A stretch of 36,025 bases of DNA from Candidatus Cloacimonadota bacterium (GTDB lineage: Bacteria; Cloacimonadota; Cloacimonadia; Cloacimonadales; TCS61), in NCBI GenBank assembly GCA_016935235.1, contig JAFGRJ010000022.1, positions 1-36,025 of the forward strand, given 5' to 3'. Below are positions 15,335 to 24,320 of the stretch, one piece after another. The stretch's first letter is position 1; every line of letters begins with the position of its first letter. The translations under genes were made by a program, and so were the position numbers. The notes under the pieces are model-generated. The model made no database searches, was not told where the DNA came from, and saw only the letters and a list, made by a program, of their open reading frames with translations.

Positions 15335-16666
15335 ATGGAATTATATGAGATCATTGACCGGTTGGGTGAGGATAAAGTCAAATTCGTACAGCTGCAGTTT
15401 ACAGACCTTTATGGGATAGTGAAAAGTCTCACTATTCCGGTTCAGCAGATTACTGATGCGATTGATAATGGTATCTGGTTTGATGGATCGTCCATTCTGG
15501 GATTTTCCAGGATCTGTGAGAGTGACATGTATCTTAAACCGGATCCATCCACTTATGCAGTTATTCCGTGGCTGCGTTCCGATAAGGGGAATACAGCCAG
15601 ATTCATATGCAATGTTTACAATCCTGATGGCAATCCTTTCAGCGGTGATCCCCGTTATGTTCTGCAGAAAATCGTGAGTGAAGCAGAAGCTCTTGATCTG
15701 GAATATTGCACTGGTCCCGAAATGGAATTTTTTCTCTTTAAGACCGATAACGGATTGAGTCCGTTGCCTCACGACCGGGCCAGCTATTTCGATCTGACCA
15801 TGGATGAGGCATATGATATCCGCCGGGATATAAGTCTGGCACTGGAGGAATTTGGGATTGAAATAGAAACGGTTCATCATGAAGTGGCTATTGGTCAACA
15901 TGAAATTTCATTCAAATATGATAATGCTCTTCGTACTGCAGATAATGCTATAACAGTACGTTTTGCGGTGAAGGCGATTGCCCAGAAGAATGGATTGCAT
16001 GCCACCTTCATGCCTAAACCCCTGGCAACGGTTAATGGATCAGGTATGCATGTTCATCAGAGCCTTTTTTACGTGGATTCCAGGAAAAATGCTTTTTATC
16101 GGGAAGAAGACAAATACAGTCTCTCAGAGCTGGCTTATCATTTCATCGCTGGTCAACTAACCCATATCAATGGCATGAGCGCAGTTTTATCACCCACGGT
16201 GAATTCCTACAAAAGGCTGGTCCCGGGATATGAGGCTCCGGTTTATATTTGTTGGGGAAGAACAAACCGCTCCGCTCTGATCAGGGTACCCAGCACCTTT
16301 CGGGGCAATCCCGACTCTACGAGGCTGGAATTGCGCAGCCCTGATCCCAGCTGTAACATCTACCTTGCTTTTGCAGTTATGCTGAAATCCGGATTGGATG
16401 GTATTGCTCACAAACTTGTACCACCCGCCCCTCTCGAGGAAGATATTTATCTTTTTTCTGATGATAAACTCCGTGATCTGACCATTGAAACGATACCTCA
16501 TAATCTCTGGCAGGCTTTGAAAGCTCTGAAGAAGGATAAAGTGATTCAGGAAGCACTTGGTGAACATACTCTGGAAAAATATGTCGAAGCCAAGACCAGG
16601 GAATGGGATGAATACAGCATTCAGGTCTCCCAATGGGAGATCGACAAATACCTGGAACTGTATTGA
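15335..16666 (+). CDS. glnA: Glutamine synthetase type I (alpha subgroup)
   Basis: A 443-residue enzyme making glutamine from glutamate, ammonia and ATP (EC 6.3.1.2), acting as a dodecamer in the cytosol. It has WFDGSSILGF near residue 50, the metal-site segment CTGPEMEFFLF, the conserved VHHEVAIGQHEI, the NGSGMHVHQSL signature and the TNRSALIRVP region. Its length (about 440) and the lack of the adenylylation-site Tyr loop place it in the GSI-alpha subgroup typical of Bacillus, Thermotoga and similar lineages. It would therefore be controlled by feedback or regulators, not adenylylation. GAGGAAA precedes the ATG. It stands alone between pepF and glyQ. Confidence 0.96.
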   Translation: MELYEIIDRLGEDKVKFVQLQFTDLYGIVKSLTIPVQQITDAIDNGIWFDGSSILGFSRICESDMYLKPDPSTYAVIPWLRSDKGNTARFICNVYNPDGNPFSGDPRYVLQKIVSEAEALDLEYCTGPEMEFFLFKTDNGLSPLPHDRASYFDLTMDEAYDIRRDISLALEEFGIEIETVHHEVAIGQHEISFKYDNALRTADNAITVRFAVKAIAQKNGLHATFMPKPLATVNGSGMHVHQSLFYVDSRKNAFYREEDKYSLSELAYHFIAGQLTHINGMSAVLSPTVNSYKRLVPGYEAPVYICWGRTNRSALIRVPSTFRGNPDSTRLELRSPDPSCNIYLAFAVMLKSGLDGIAHKLVPPAPLEEDIYLFSDDKLRDLTIETIPHNLWQALKALKKDKVIQEALGEHTLEKYVEAKTREWDEYSIQVSQWEIDKYLELY

Positions 16667-17049
16667 TCTGATGAAATCCGGTAGAAGAGAGCTGTTAAAG
16701 CCACCAGTTTTTTTTGCCATTTCTAACTGTGCTTCCTGGTTGCTAAAGCATCAAAAAACTGCAGACTGAGCGGAACTTCAATTAACAGGTATGCTATTGC
16801 CGGATATCTTGATGTTTTTTCCTATTGTTTCCTTTATCTTCTGATTATATAATGATCATGCTGATATGTTTTATGACTTCTGTTTCCCGGAATGGTAGAC
16901 TCATGATCGCAATAGGATGATCAGACTCAGGTCAGGGTAAAAGGGATCTAATTGAATGATAAACCTGGTAAGATGCTTTCTTATTTCCTTGACTTGAAAA
17001 GAATTATTCTGGAAAAGGAACCAATGTAAATATTTGGTTTGAGGTGAAC
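16667..17049 (+). other. Gene-free region between glnA and glyQ
   Basis: No supported gene in these 383 bp; the short ORFs here are shadows of the glnA end. A TTGACT at 16989-16994 could be a -35 box for glyQ, but the -10 is not clear. I looked for a T-box leader (conserved AGGGUGGNACCGCG-type core) ahead of this synthetase gene and do not see one. Confidence 0.4.
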
Positions 17050-17892
17050 GTGAATTTCCAGGAAATAATATTGAAACTGCATCATTACTGGGTTAAAAAG
17101 GGATGTAATATTCTGCAGCCCTATGATGAAAATATGGGTGCAGGAACATTTCATCCTGCTACTTTTTTCGGGGCGTTGGGGAAAAAACCGGTCGCAATAG
17201 CCTATACTCAGCCCAGCAGACGTCCCCGTGATGGGCGTTACGGGGAAAATCCCAACCGTCTGCAACATTACTATCAGTATCAGGTCATCATCAAACCATC
17301 ACCGGATGATATTCAGAAGCAATATTTGCAAAGCCTTCAGGCGATCGGGATCGAGACTGAAAAACATGATGTCAGGTTTGTGGAGGATGATTGGGAATCC
17401 CCCACTCTGGGAGCATGGGGATTGGGTTGGGAAGTATGGCTGGATGGCATGGAAATATCACAGTTTACTTATTTCCAGCAAGTTGGAGGTATCGAAGTTT
17501 TCCCCGTGAGTGTGGAATTAACCTACGGTCTGGAAAGACTGGCCATGTATATTCAGAATGTTGATAATTTCAGGGATATCAGATGGAATGATACCACTAG
17601 CTATGGAGAAATATTCCTGACCCGGGAAGTGGAATTTTCCGATTACAATTTCAATCATGCCAATGTGAAGTCACTATTCCATATATTCAATGATTACGAA
17701 AACCAGGTAAGTTCCCTGGTGGAACATGAGCTGGTGTATCCTGCTTATGATCATGTATTGAAATGTTCCCATATCTTCAATCTGCTGGATGCCAGAGGGG
17801 TTATCAGTGTTACCCAACGGGCTGCTTATATTGGCAGAATCAGGAAAATGGCGAAAGAATGTGCCATGTTATACATCAAAAAATATGAATGA
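17050..17892 (+). CDS. glyQ: Glycine--tRNA ligase alpha subunit
   Basis: The catalytic subunit of the bacterial alpha2beta2 glycyl-tRNA synthetase (EC 6.1.1.14), about 280 residues, matching E. coli GlyQ in length and in hallmark segments: [61 protein letters not shown] and a [11 protein letters not shown] class II motif. The GTG at 17050 is preferred over the track's GTG at 17044 because GAGG sits 5 nt before it. The gene for the beta subunit (glyS), which is usually next to glyQ, is not found downstream; an ABC exporter follows instead. The enzyme cannot charge tRNA without the beta subunit, so glyS must be elsewhere. Confidence 0.96.
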   Translation: MNFQEIILKLHHYWVKKGCNILQPYDENMGAGTFHPATFFGALGKKPVAIAYTQPSRRPRDGRYGENPNRLQHYYQYQVIIKPSPDDIQKQYLQSLQAIGIETEKHDVRFVEDDWESPTLGAWGLGWEVWLDGMEISQFTYFQQVGGIEVFPVSVELTYGLERLAMYIQNVDNFRDIRWNDTTSYGEIFLTREVEFSDYNFNHANVKSLFHIFNDYENQVSSLVEHELVYPAYDHVLKCSHIFNLLDARGVISVTQRAAYIGRIRKMAKECAMLYIKKYE

Positions 17893-17981
17893 AATCATTC
17901 CCTGCCATTTTCTTGCTTATACCTTGTCTTTTATTAATCCTTTGAATTCAAATTACCAGAGATCATGAGAGTCACGATTAT

Positions 17982-19724
17982 ATGAAGACTTTTGCCAAGG
18001 TATCCCCTATTCTGAAAAAGAACTGGTTCCGCATTGCGATTGGTTTATTTCTCATTGTGGTGGTAGATGTTCTTCAATTGATTGTGCCGAAGGTAATGCA
18101 GAAGGCGGTCGATAGTCTCGAACTGCCCGGCTTCGTCCAGTCAGACCTGTTGAAATTCTCACTGTTCATCCTGCTCATAGCTGTACTTATTGCCATCATA
18201 CGCTTTTTCTGGCGTATTCTTCTTATCGGCAATGCCTGGATTATCGACAGGGATATTAGACAACTTTATTATGATCATCTGCTGACACTGTCACGAAATT
18301 TCTTTAACCGTTCCAAAACCGGTGACCTGATGGCTTATGCCACCAATGACTTGAACGCTGTGAGAATGCTGGCAGGTTTTGGTTTCGTTATTATCGTCGA
18401 TGTGGTTGTTTTTTCTATTGCTTCCATGGTATTCATGGTTAACATCAGCTTGAAGTTGACCCTGCTGGCGATAATCCCCATGCCTGTCCTGACTGTGATC
18501 ATTATCTTTTTCGGGCGTAGTATTCATCGTCATTTCCGCAGGGTGCAGAAATCCTTTGCCTCTCTGTCCGGTCAGGTTCAGGAAAGTATATCCGGAATCC
18601 GGGTGGTTAAGGCTTTCGTTCAGGAAACAGCTGAACTGCAGAAGGTTTCGCGTTCCGCTTATGAATATGTTAAGGAAAATATAGCCCTGGTCAAGATTTT
18701 TGGTTTATTTGATCCGACCCTTTTCCTGGTTATTTCCATAAGTATGGGTATTGTCCTGATTTATGGTGGAACTTATACCATGCTGGGAGAAATTACCATG
18801 GGTGAATTCATTGCATTTTTCTCCTATCTCGGCATGTTCGTCTGGCCCATGATAGCCATCGGCTGGTTCGTGAATTTATATCAGCGCGGTCGAGCTTCTC
18901 TGCTCAGGCTTAATTCCATCTTTGCTGAAAATCCCGAGATCACTGACGAAAATCCTGATTTCAGTATCACAACCCTGACAGGATCGATCAGAATGGAAGA
19001 GCTGTCTTTCAGGTATGGTGAGAAATCACCGTTGATCTTCGATAATATATCCTTTGAAGTACAGCAGGGACAAACACTGGCAGTGGTGGGACGCACCGGT
19101 TGTGGCAAGACCACTCTCGTCGATCTGTTAACGAGGGTTTATAACCCTCCTCATGACAAAATATTCATTGATGACCATGAAATATACGAAATATCGCTCA
19201 ATGTGCTGCATAGTAATCTGGTAACAGTACCGCAGGATATCTTTCTCTTTTCTGATACGGTTGCAGACAATATCAGTCTCGGTAAACCGGAAGCAACTCA
19301 GAAGGAAATAGAAACAGCGGCAGAATTTGCTCAGGTTCACAATGAAATAATGGAATTCGAGAAAGCCTATGAAACAGTTATCGGGGAGAGAGGGGTAACA
19401 CTCTCCGGGGGTCAGAAACAACGTCTGGCAATTGCCCGGGCATTATTGACCGACCCTGGCGTACTTATTCTGGATGATGCTCTTTCAGCTGTTGATACGA
19501 AAACTGAAAAACATATTCTGGAACATCTGATTAATATCAGGAAGGGAAAAACCACCATCATCATAGCTCATCGTATTTCTTCTCTGCAGCATGCTGATAA
19601 GATTATTGTCCTGGATAATAAAAAGATAGCAGAAACCGGCACCCATAAGGAACTGCTCGCAGTCAGCGGTATTTATCGTTCTCTTTATGAAAAGCAGAAA
19701 TTAAAGGAAAAATTGGAAAAGTAG
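17982..19724 (+). CDS. Heterodimeric ABC exporter, first half (YheI/BmrC-like)
   Basis: A 580-residue half-transporter: six membrane helices (to about residue 310), then a nucleotide-binding domain. Walker A is GRTGCGKTT (about 370-378), the signature is a canonical LSGGQKQR (about 473), and Walker B is VLILDDALSAVD, with Asp where the catalytic Glu is expected. That makes its own ATP site degenerate, as in BmrC/YheI-type subunits of heterodimeric exporters. Its LSGGQ completes the good site of the partner encoded 13 bp downstream. The likely role is ATP-driven export of drugs or lipids across the inner membrane. No clear ribosome binding site beyond a GAGAG. Confidence 0.95.
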   Translation: MKTFAKVSPILKKNWFRIAIGLFLIVVVDVLQLIVPKVMQKAVDSLELPGFVQSDLLKFSLFILLIAVLIAIIRFFWRILLIGNAWIIDRDIRQLYYDHLLTLSRNFFNRSKTGDLMAYATNDLNAVRMLAGFGFVIIVDVVVFSIASMVFMVNISLKLTLLAIIPMPVLTVIIIFFGRSIHRHFRRVQKSFASLSGQVQESISGIRVVKAFVQETAELQKVSRSAYEYVKENIALVKIFGLFDPTLFLVISISMGIVLIYGGTYTMLGEITMGEFIAFFSYLGMFVWPMIAIGWFVNLYQRGRASLLRLNSIFAENPEITDENPDFSITTLTGSIRMEELSFRYGEKSPLIFDNISFEVQQGQTLAVVGRTGCGKTTLVDLLTRVYNPPHDKIFIDDHEIYEISLNVLHSNLVTVPQDIFLFSDTVADNISLGKPEATQKEIETAAEFAQVHNEIMEFEKAYETVIGERGVTLSGGQKQRLAIARALLTDPGVLILDDALSAVDTKTEKHILEHLINIRKGKTTIIIAHRISSLQHADKIIVLDNKKIAETGTHKELLAVSGIYRSLYEKQKLKEKLEK

Positions 19725-19737
19725 GCTTGGTAAGATA

Positions 19738-21855
19738 ATGAGACCGCAGATGTATGGTTCTGAGGATGATCTGAAGGCAAAAGTCTACGACAGTAAGCTT
19801 TTTACCAGGCTTGTATCTTATCTGAAACCCTACAGAATACTGGTCTTGATTTCCTTTATTCTGCTGTTCCTTATCGCTACCGCCGAACTTGCTCTTCCCT
19901 ATGTTACCAAGATGGCAGTGGACAGGCTTATCACATCGAATACTAACCTGTTACAGTTCGATTCCCGGGAAAGCGCCCGGGACTTCATTGCCACATATAA
20001 GAGCGTAATATTCAAGGAATATTCTTTTGAAGAACACTGTTATCTTCTGTTTTCCAATAATAGAATGAATTATATCAGCAAACTCGATCTGGAATTGTTG
20101 CAGCAGGAAAACAGGTTGGTAACAAAGATAGTTCTGCTCAACCGGGACAGCAGTACTATGGAAATAATCAGCAAGATCGATCATGTAATAATATCTGACA
20201 ACCTTGTCGCTGTACCAGCCCTGCAACTGAGCAATATGAGGAAAGAAGGACTGATCAGTCTCCGGCAACTGCAGGGATTACGCCGTAACGACATGAGGCA
20301 GCTCAAGATTTACGGTGTGGTATTTTTCAGTATTATTGCGCTGCAGTTTGTGTTCACCTACTTTCAGATTTTTACCATCAATTATGCAGCCCAGCATGCC
20401 ATGTACGACCTCCGGCGCCAGTTGTTTACCCATCTGCAGAAAATGCCCCTCTCCTTCTTTGACCGTAATCCTGTCGGGAGATTGGTGACCAGGATTACCA
20501 ATGATGTGGGAACAATGGATGAAATGCTCAGCGCTGGTTTGATCAAATTGATCCAGGATCTGCTGGTAATGCTGGGTATCCTGGTAATGATGCTGGTTTT
20601 AAACTGGAAACTGGCTCTGGTGACATTTACGATTTTACCTTTCCTGATCACACTTCTGATAGTATTTAAAAATAAAATCATGATTGTCTACCGCATTGTC
20701 CGCAAACGACTGGCGGCAATAAATGCCAGCCTTTCGGAAGATATATCAGGGGTGAAGATCATCCAGCTTTTCAATCAGTATCTCCGCAAGAAGAAGGAGT
20801 TTGCCGAGGTCAATGAAAGGTTTTACAAGGCTTCCATGAGACAGATGCGGATATATGCCTCTTTTCGTCCGGTCATCCATTCTCTGCGGCGGGTCGCCAT
20901 TGCCATTATTATCTGGTTCGGCTTAGGACAGGTTATGAATAATGTTATATCCCTGGGAATATTCATGGCTTTTCTCAGTTACATGGACCGATTTTTTGAA
21001 CCGATAGATCATCTCAGTGAAAAATTCAATATTCTGCAGGCGGCAATGGCTGGTGCAGAAAGAATATTTGATCTCATGGATCATAAACCGGAGGATTACC
21101 GTGAGACCAGAAAATCCGGAATGAAACTGCAGGGTGACATAGAATTCCGGAATGTCTGGCTAAGATACAATGAAGATGGAGATGTGCTGCGTAATATATC
21201 CTTCAGGATCAAAGCAGGTGAGAAAGTAGCTCTGGTCGGTCATACCGGATCAGGGAAAACATCAATAATAAGCTTGATTGCAGGATTGTATCCTTATCAG
21301 AAAGGCGAAATTTTCATCGATGGCAGGAAGATTGATGATTACTCGCTCGAGGAGCTACGCGATAATATTGGTATCGTGCAGCAGGATGTCTTCCTGTTTA
21401 CCGGTACTGTCAGGGATAATATAGTTTTGAGCAATAATGACATAACCAGAGAAGAAATGGAAAAAGTCGCCAGATATGTCAATGTTCACGATTTTATCGA
21501 TAATCTGCCTGGAAAATATCTGGAACAGGTTATGGAGAGAGGTGCCACTTTTTCAGTGGGCCAGCGTCAATTGATCGCCTTTGCCCGGGTGCTAGCCTAT
21601 GATCCAGCCATTTTCGTACTTGATGAGGCAACTTCCAATATCGATACCGAAACCGAAATTCTAATTCAAGATGCCCTGAAGAAGCTCATGGAGAATCGCA
21701 CCTCTATTATAATAGCTCACCGCCTCTCAACTATTCAGAATGTGGACCGCATTATCGTGATGCATAAGGGAGAGATTAGAGAAGAGGGTTCGCATCAGGA
21801 ACTTCTGGAAAAGAAAGGACTTTATTATGACCTTTATCGATTGCAGTATACATAA
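19738..21855 (+). CDS. Heterodimeric ABC exporter, second half (YheH/BmrD-like, with extracytoplasmic insertion)
   Basis: A 705-residue partner of the preceding subunit. Between the first and second membrane helices lies an extra segment of about 110 residues (roughly 65-175) predicted to be outside the membrane, as known for BmrD. The nucleotide-binding domain has Walker A GHTGSGKTS, an altered signature FSVGQRQL and a canonical Walker B with catalytic Glu (FVLDEATSNID). The pair therefore has one full ATP site (this Walker A/B with the partner's LSGGQ) and one degenerate site, the standard asymmetry of this exporter class. Gene order and 13-bp spacing support co-expression. Confidence 0.95.
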   Translation: MRPQMYGSEDDLKAKVYDSKLFTRLVSYLKPYRILVLISFILLFLIATAELALPYVTKMAVDRLITSNTNLLQFDSRESARDFIATYKSVIFKEYSFEEHCYLLFSNNRMNYISKLDLELLQQENRLVTKIVLLNRDSSTMEIISKIDHVIISDNLVAVPALQLSNMRKEGLISLRQLQGLRRNDMRQLKIYGVVFFSIIALQFVFTYFQIFTINYAAQHAMYDLRRQLFTHLQKMPLSFFDRNPVGRLVTRITNDVGTMDEMLSAGLIKLIQDLLVMLGILVMMLVLNWKLALVTFTILPFLITLLIVFKNKIMIVYRIVRKRLAAINASLSEDISGVKIIQLFNQYLRKKKEFAEVNERFYKASMRQMRIYASFRPVIHSLRRVAIAIIIWFGLGQVMNNVISLGIFMAFLSYMDRFFEPIDHLSEKFNILQAAMAGAERIFDLMDHKPEDYRETRKSGMKLQGDIEFRNVWLRYNEDGDVLRNISFRIKAGEKVALVGHTGSGKTSIISLIAGLYPYQKGEIFIDGRKIDDYSLEELRDNIGIVQQDVFLFTGTVRDNIVLSNNDITREEMEKVARYVNVHDFIDNLPGKYLEQVMERGATFSVGQRQLIAFARVLAYDPAIFVLDEATSNIDTETEILIQDALKKLMENRTSIIIAHRLSTIQNVDRIIVMHKGEIREEGSHQELLEKKGLYYDLYRLQYT

Positions 21856-21995
21856 AAAGTCGCGTTCCAGAACAGGTTCCTGCAACTGAGCGGATTTTTG
21901 CCCAACTGTAAGGATCTCTCAAATAGTGAAATACATCTCATAATACTTGCCAGAATTCTGTCCTTCTTTATATTTTTATTTGAAAAGGAGCTCAG

Positions 21996-23252
21996 ATGAA
22001 ACTATATATTTTATTTCTGATTCTTATGGTATGGTCGGGTATTTCTGCTCAGAACTGGGTACAACTTGATTCGAATACCAGTGTCAACCTTAATGCGGTA
22101 ACATTCAATGATATCAATACCGGCATAGCCGTAGGGGATAATGGCACCATCCTGCGCACTGTAAATGGGGGTGAGCAGTGGGAATTGATACCGAGCAACA
22201 CTTCTAGCCACCTTAAGGATGTATCTTTTTCCAACCAGAATGTTGTGCTGGCGGTGGGTTATGGTCCAACCATACTTCGTTCCGCCAATAGCGGGGAAAG
22301 CTGGGAAGAAATAAGCGTAGCAGGATTGAATTACGACCTTTTAAGTGTGTCACTGCATTCTTCCGGTAATGGTATCGCGGGAGGTTTTGCTCAGACAATT
22401 CTGAGAACTGAAGATCACGGGCAGAACTGGGATGTAGTTCAGACTGATTATTTTGGAGGGGGTTTCTGGGGGGCTTACATGACCAGCAACAACATAGGTT
22501 TTGTAGCCGGTGAAAACTCTATCTTCCAGCCCCTGGTAGGCAGGACATTGAACGCAGGCAGCAGCTTTGGCTTTTATGCTTTCTATCTGGAAGATAATGG
22601 CAATTATCACGAGGGCAGGCTTTATGACTGTTATTTCTTTGATGACATCAGTGGCTTTACCGTCGCCGCCCGTTGGGATGGCTGGGGTTGTATCACTCAT
22701 ACAACCAATCTTTCCAACTGGATAAGTTCCCATTATCCTGATCCCATCTTCAGCATTGATTTTCATGGCAATGATGGTTACGTTGTCGGGGGAAGCGGTC
22801 TGATTAAATACACCTCCAACAGCGGAGGTGAATGGGAAGATGACTGGAGTGGTTACAGTGTGGATCTAAATGGGGTCGATGTTCAGGAAAATGCTGTCTA
22901 TGCGGTCGGTGATAACGGTTATATCCTGAAGAAGAATCTGGGAACAGTTGTGGATAAGAACAACATTCCCCAGTCAATCACTTTTCTCTCTGCCTATCCC
23001 AATCCCTATACCGGGGAAAATAACCGGAACAAGGGGATTACAATCAGTTTCAATCTGAAAATTCCCGGAAGAATCAAACTTGATTTATTCAATATTCAAG
23101 GGAAATTTTTAGACATACTTCTCCAAGATGATTTTGGGGCCGGAGAATACACAATATCCTGGGACATTGATCCGTATCCACCCGGAATTTACCTGTATCG
23201 ACTGCAAACTGAAAACAGCAGCCGTGTTCATAAAATCATTAAATTGAAATAA
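21996..23252 (+). CDS. Exported YCF48-like beta-propeller protein with Por-type (T9SS type A) sorting domain
   Basis: A 418-residue secreted protein. A signal peptide (ending WSGISAQ) precedes repeats of the YCF48/BNR type, recognisable as variants of AVGDNGTILRTVNGGEQWE, which build a beta-propeller (about residues 20-315). The last 85 residues (from LSAYPNPY) match the Por secretion tail: PNPY, a FNIQGKFLD strand, GEYTISWD, PPGIYLYRL and a Lys at the end. This domain directs proteins to a type IX-like export and cell-surface attachment path. AAGGAG lies 5 nt before the ATG. The ligand of the propeller is unknown. Confidence 0.88.
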   Translation: MKLYILFLILMVWSGISAQNWVQLDSNTSVNLNAVTFNDINTGIAVGDNGTILRTVNGGEQWELIPSNTSSHLKDVSFSNQNVVLAVGYGPTILRSANSGESWEEISVAGLNYDLLSVSLHSSGNGIAGGFAQTILRTEDHGQNWDVVQTDYFGGGFWGAYMTSNNIGFVAGENSIFQPLVGRTLNAGSSFGFYAFYLEDNGNYHEGRLYDCYFFDDISGFTVAARWDGWGCITHTTNLSNWISSHYPDPIFSIDFHGNDGYVVGGSGLIKYTSNSGGEWEDDWSGYSVDLNGVDVQENAVYAVGDNGYILKKNLGTVVDKNNIPQSITFLSAYPNPYTGENNRNKGITISFNLKIPGRIKLDLFNIQGKFLDILLQDDFGAGEYTISWDIDPYPPGIYLYRLQTENSSRVHKIIKLK

Positions 23253-23354
23253 ACAGGTTTTTCTTGCCAGCAGAGATGGGATCCTTTTATCCTGTATTGG
23301 TTGAAGTCAGCACAGTATTCCTATAAAATATATCTCAGCATTGCAGGAGGCTAC

Positions 23355-23804
23355 ATGAAAAAATTACTCATGGTCTTTCTGGTAATATCAATCAGCTATT
23401 CAGTAAAGCCACTTTTCTCCGATATTAAAACTCCCCCGGAAACAGGCGAAATCTGTGGAGTTGTACTGAATGATGAAAACGTTGCCCTTCCCGGTTGTAT
23501 CGTACTCAGGGATGATAATGGCACAGGAGTCGTTACAGATGATGCTGGTTTTTTCAAGATGACGGCAGTCCCGCTGGGCAGCTACCGCCTGCTTGTATCC
23601 CGGGCTGGCTATAAAAAGCTGTCTCACTGGATCAAGGTGGAAGCCGATAAAATAACATACCTGGCTTTAGCCTTAACTCCGGATACTGCCAATTCCCACC
23701 AGAGTGATCCTCCCAGAAAAGTTCTGGTTAATCCTGAACGAACCGGTTCCTGGTGGATAGTGCATTTTGATGATGATGATATGCCTGTCTTCTCCCTGAA
23801 ATAA
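23355..23804 (+). CDS. Exported carboxypeptidase-regulatory-like domain protein
   Basis: A 149-residue protein started at the ATG at 23355, which follows GCAGGAGG; the track start (23301) is 18 residues upstream with no ribosome binding site. It has a signal peptide (MKKLLMVFLVISISYSVKPLFS) and one CarboxypepD_reg-like fold (about residues 32-108): ICGVVLNDENVALPGCIV, GVVTDDAGFFKMTAVPLGSYRLLVSRAGY. Such domains usually form the N-terminal part of TonB-dependent receptors or sit in surface proteins; here it stands alone with a short acidic tail. It follows the propeller gene by about 100 bp and is followed by a terminator. Confidence 0.8.
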   Translation: MKKLLMVFLVISISYSVKPLFSDIKTPPETGEICGVVLNDENVALPGCIVLRDDNGTGVVTDDAGFFKMTAVPLGSYRLLVSRAGYKKLSHWIKVEADKITYLALALTPDTANSHQSDPPRKVLVNPERTGSWWIVHFDDDDMPVFSLK

Positions 23805-23826
23805 CAGGGGAAAGATAAACATCATC

Positions 23827-23855
23827 TGAAATATAAGTGCCTTATATTTCATTTT
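23827..23855 (+). terminator. Intrinsic terminator after the secreted-protein pair
   Basis: TGAAATATAAG and CTTATATTTCA form a perfect 11-bp, AT-rich stem around a 3-nt loop, followed by four T residues. It lies 22 bp after the stop at 23804. The short T-run and AT-rich stem make it moderate in strength. Confidence 0.65.
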
Positions 23856-24094
23856 CTCCTGCCGGGAGAAGATGTCCCCGAATTATCGGGGTCAGATGAG
23901 GTGAATGACAGAAATCAGAACAGGGGATTATTTCACTTCCGGAATAAAGAAGCTGTTAAAATGGAATTCATTGCAACATACAAAAATTACGGGAATGTGT
24001 TTTTTTGTATTTTGCCAACTTCTTGACCTGTAATAAGTTAGAAAAATGCGGATTAGGCTGTATCTAAAAAATTTTTTTTTTGTTAAAATATTTT
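23854..24094. other. Gene-free stretch with two further tandem hairpins
   Basis: Right after the terminator come TTCTCC/GGAGAA (23854-23859 with 23865-23870) and CCCCGA-atta-TCGGGG (23876-23891, perfect 6-bp stem with a 4-nt loop). Together with the stem at 23827 there are three hairpins within 65 bp. The remaining sequence to 24094 is AT-rich with long T-runs and no open frame with a ribosome binding site. Confidence 0.45.
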
Positions 24095-24122
24095 TTGCAT
24101 TTTAAAAATTTCATGTTATATT
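24095..24122 (+). promoter_or_regulatory. Promoter of the Lys-rich mini-gene
   Basis: TTGCAT (24095-24100) and TATATT (24117-24122) are spaced by 16 bp within a strongly AT-rich tract. The predicted start of transcription lies about 20 bp before the ribosome binding site at 24140. Confidence 0.55.
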
Positions 24123-24150
24123 TCATTCATCTCATATATGGAGGTTTGAA

Positions 24151-24222
24151 ATGAAAAAGAAAGCTAAAGTCAAAAAAGAAAAACCAGTAAAAGCTCCTGA
24201 AACCAAAAAATCAGCCAAGTAG
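24151..24222 (+). CDS. Lys-rich 23-residue peptide (not in ORF track)
   Basis: The frame is ATG to TAG and encodes a 23-residue peptide starting MKKKAKVKKEKP and ending TKKSAK. About half of the residues are Lys, with Ala, Pro, Val and Glu between them, resembling the basic tails of histone-H1-like or ribosomal proteins. A strong GGAGG (24140-24144) lies 6 nt before the ATG. The unit has its own promoter upstream and an intrinsic terminator about 100 bp downstream, and nothing else in the transcript is coding. I do not recognise a family. It might bind nucleic acid (inference from charge only). The alternative is that the RNA, not the peptide, is the product. Confidence 0.6.
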   Translation: MKKKAKVKKEKPVKAPETKKSAK

Positions 24223-24243
24223 GCAGAAAGGTTCTTGCAACTG

Positions 24244-24275
24244 CAAACTGTAAGTTATTAGAATTCTGCAGTTTG
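24244..24275 (+). other. Hairpin in the 3' part of the mini-gene transcript
   Basis: CAAACTG (24244-24250) and CAGTTTG (24269-24275) pair perfectly across an 18-nt loop, between the stop codon and the terminator. It may stabilise the transcript or be part of a structured small RNA. Confidence 0.4.
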
Positions 24276-24320
24276 ATGGTTGTTAAGTAGAAAAATTTTA
24301 ACGTTTTAACAGGTTTGCAT

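Noticed and set aside
15148-15381. 77-residue minus-strand ORF over the glnA start
   Set aside because: Overlaps the glnA promoter and start codon, no recognisable domain.
16190-16720. 176-residue minus-strand ORF
   Set aside because: Antisense shadow of glnA.
16667-17049. T-box riboswitch before glyQ (also checked before alaS)
   Set aside because: No T-box core (AGGGUGGNACCGCG-like) or antiterminator layout is visible in either leader.
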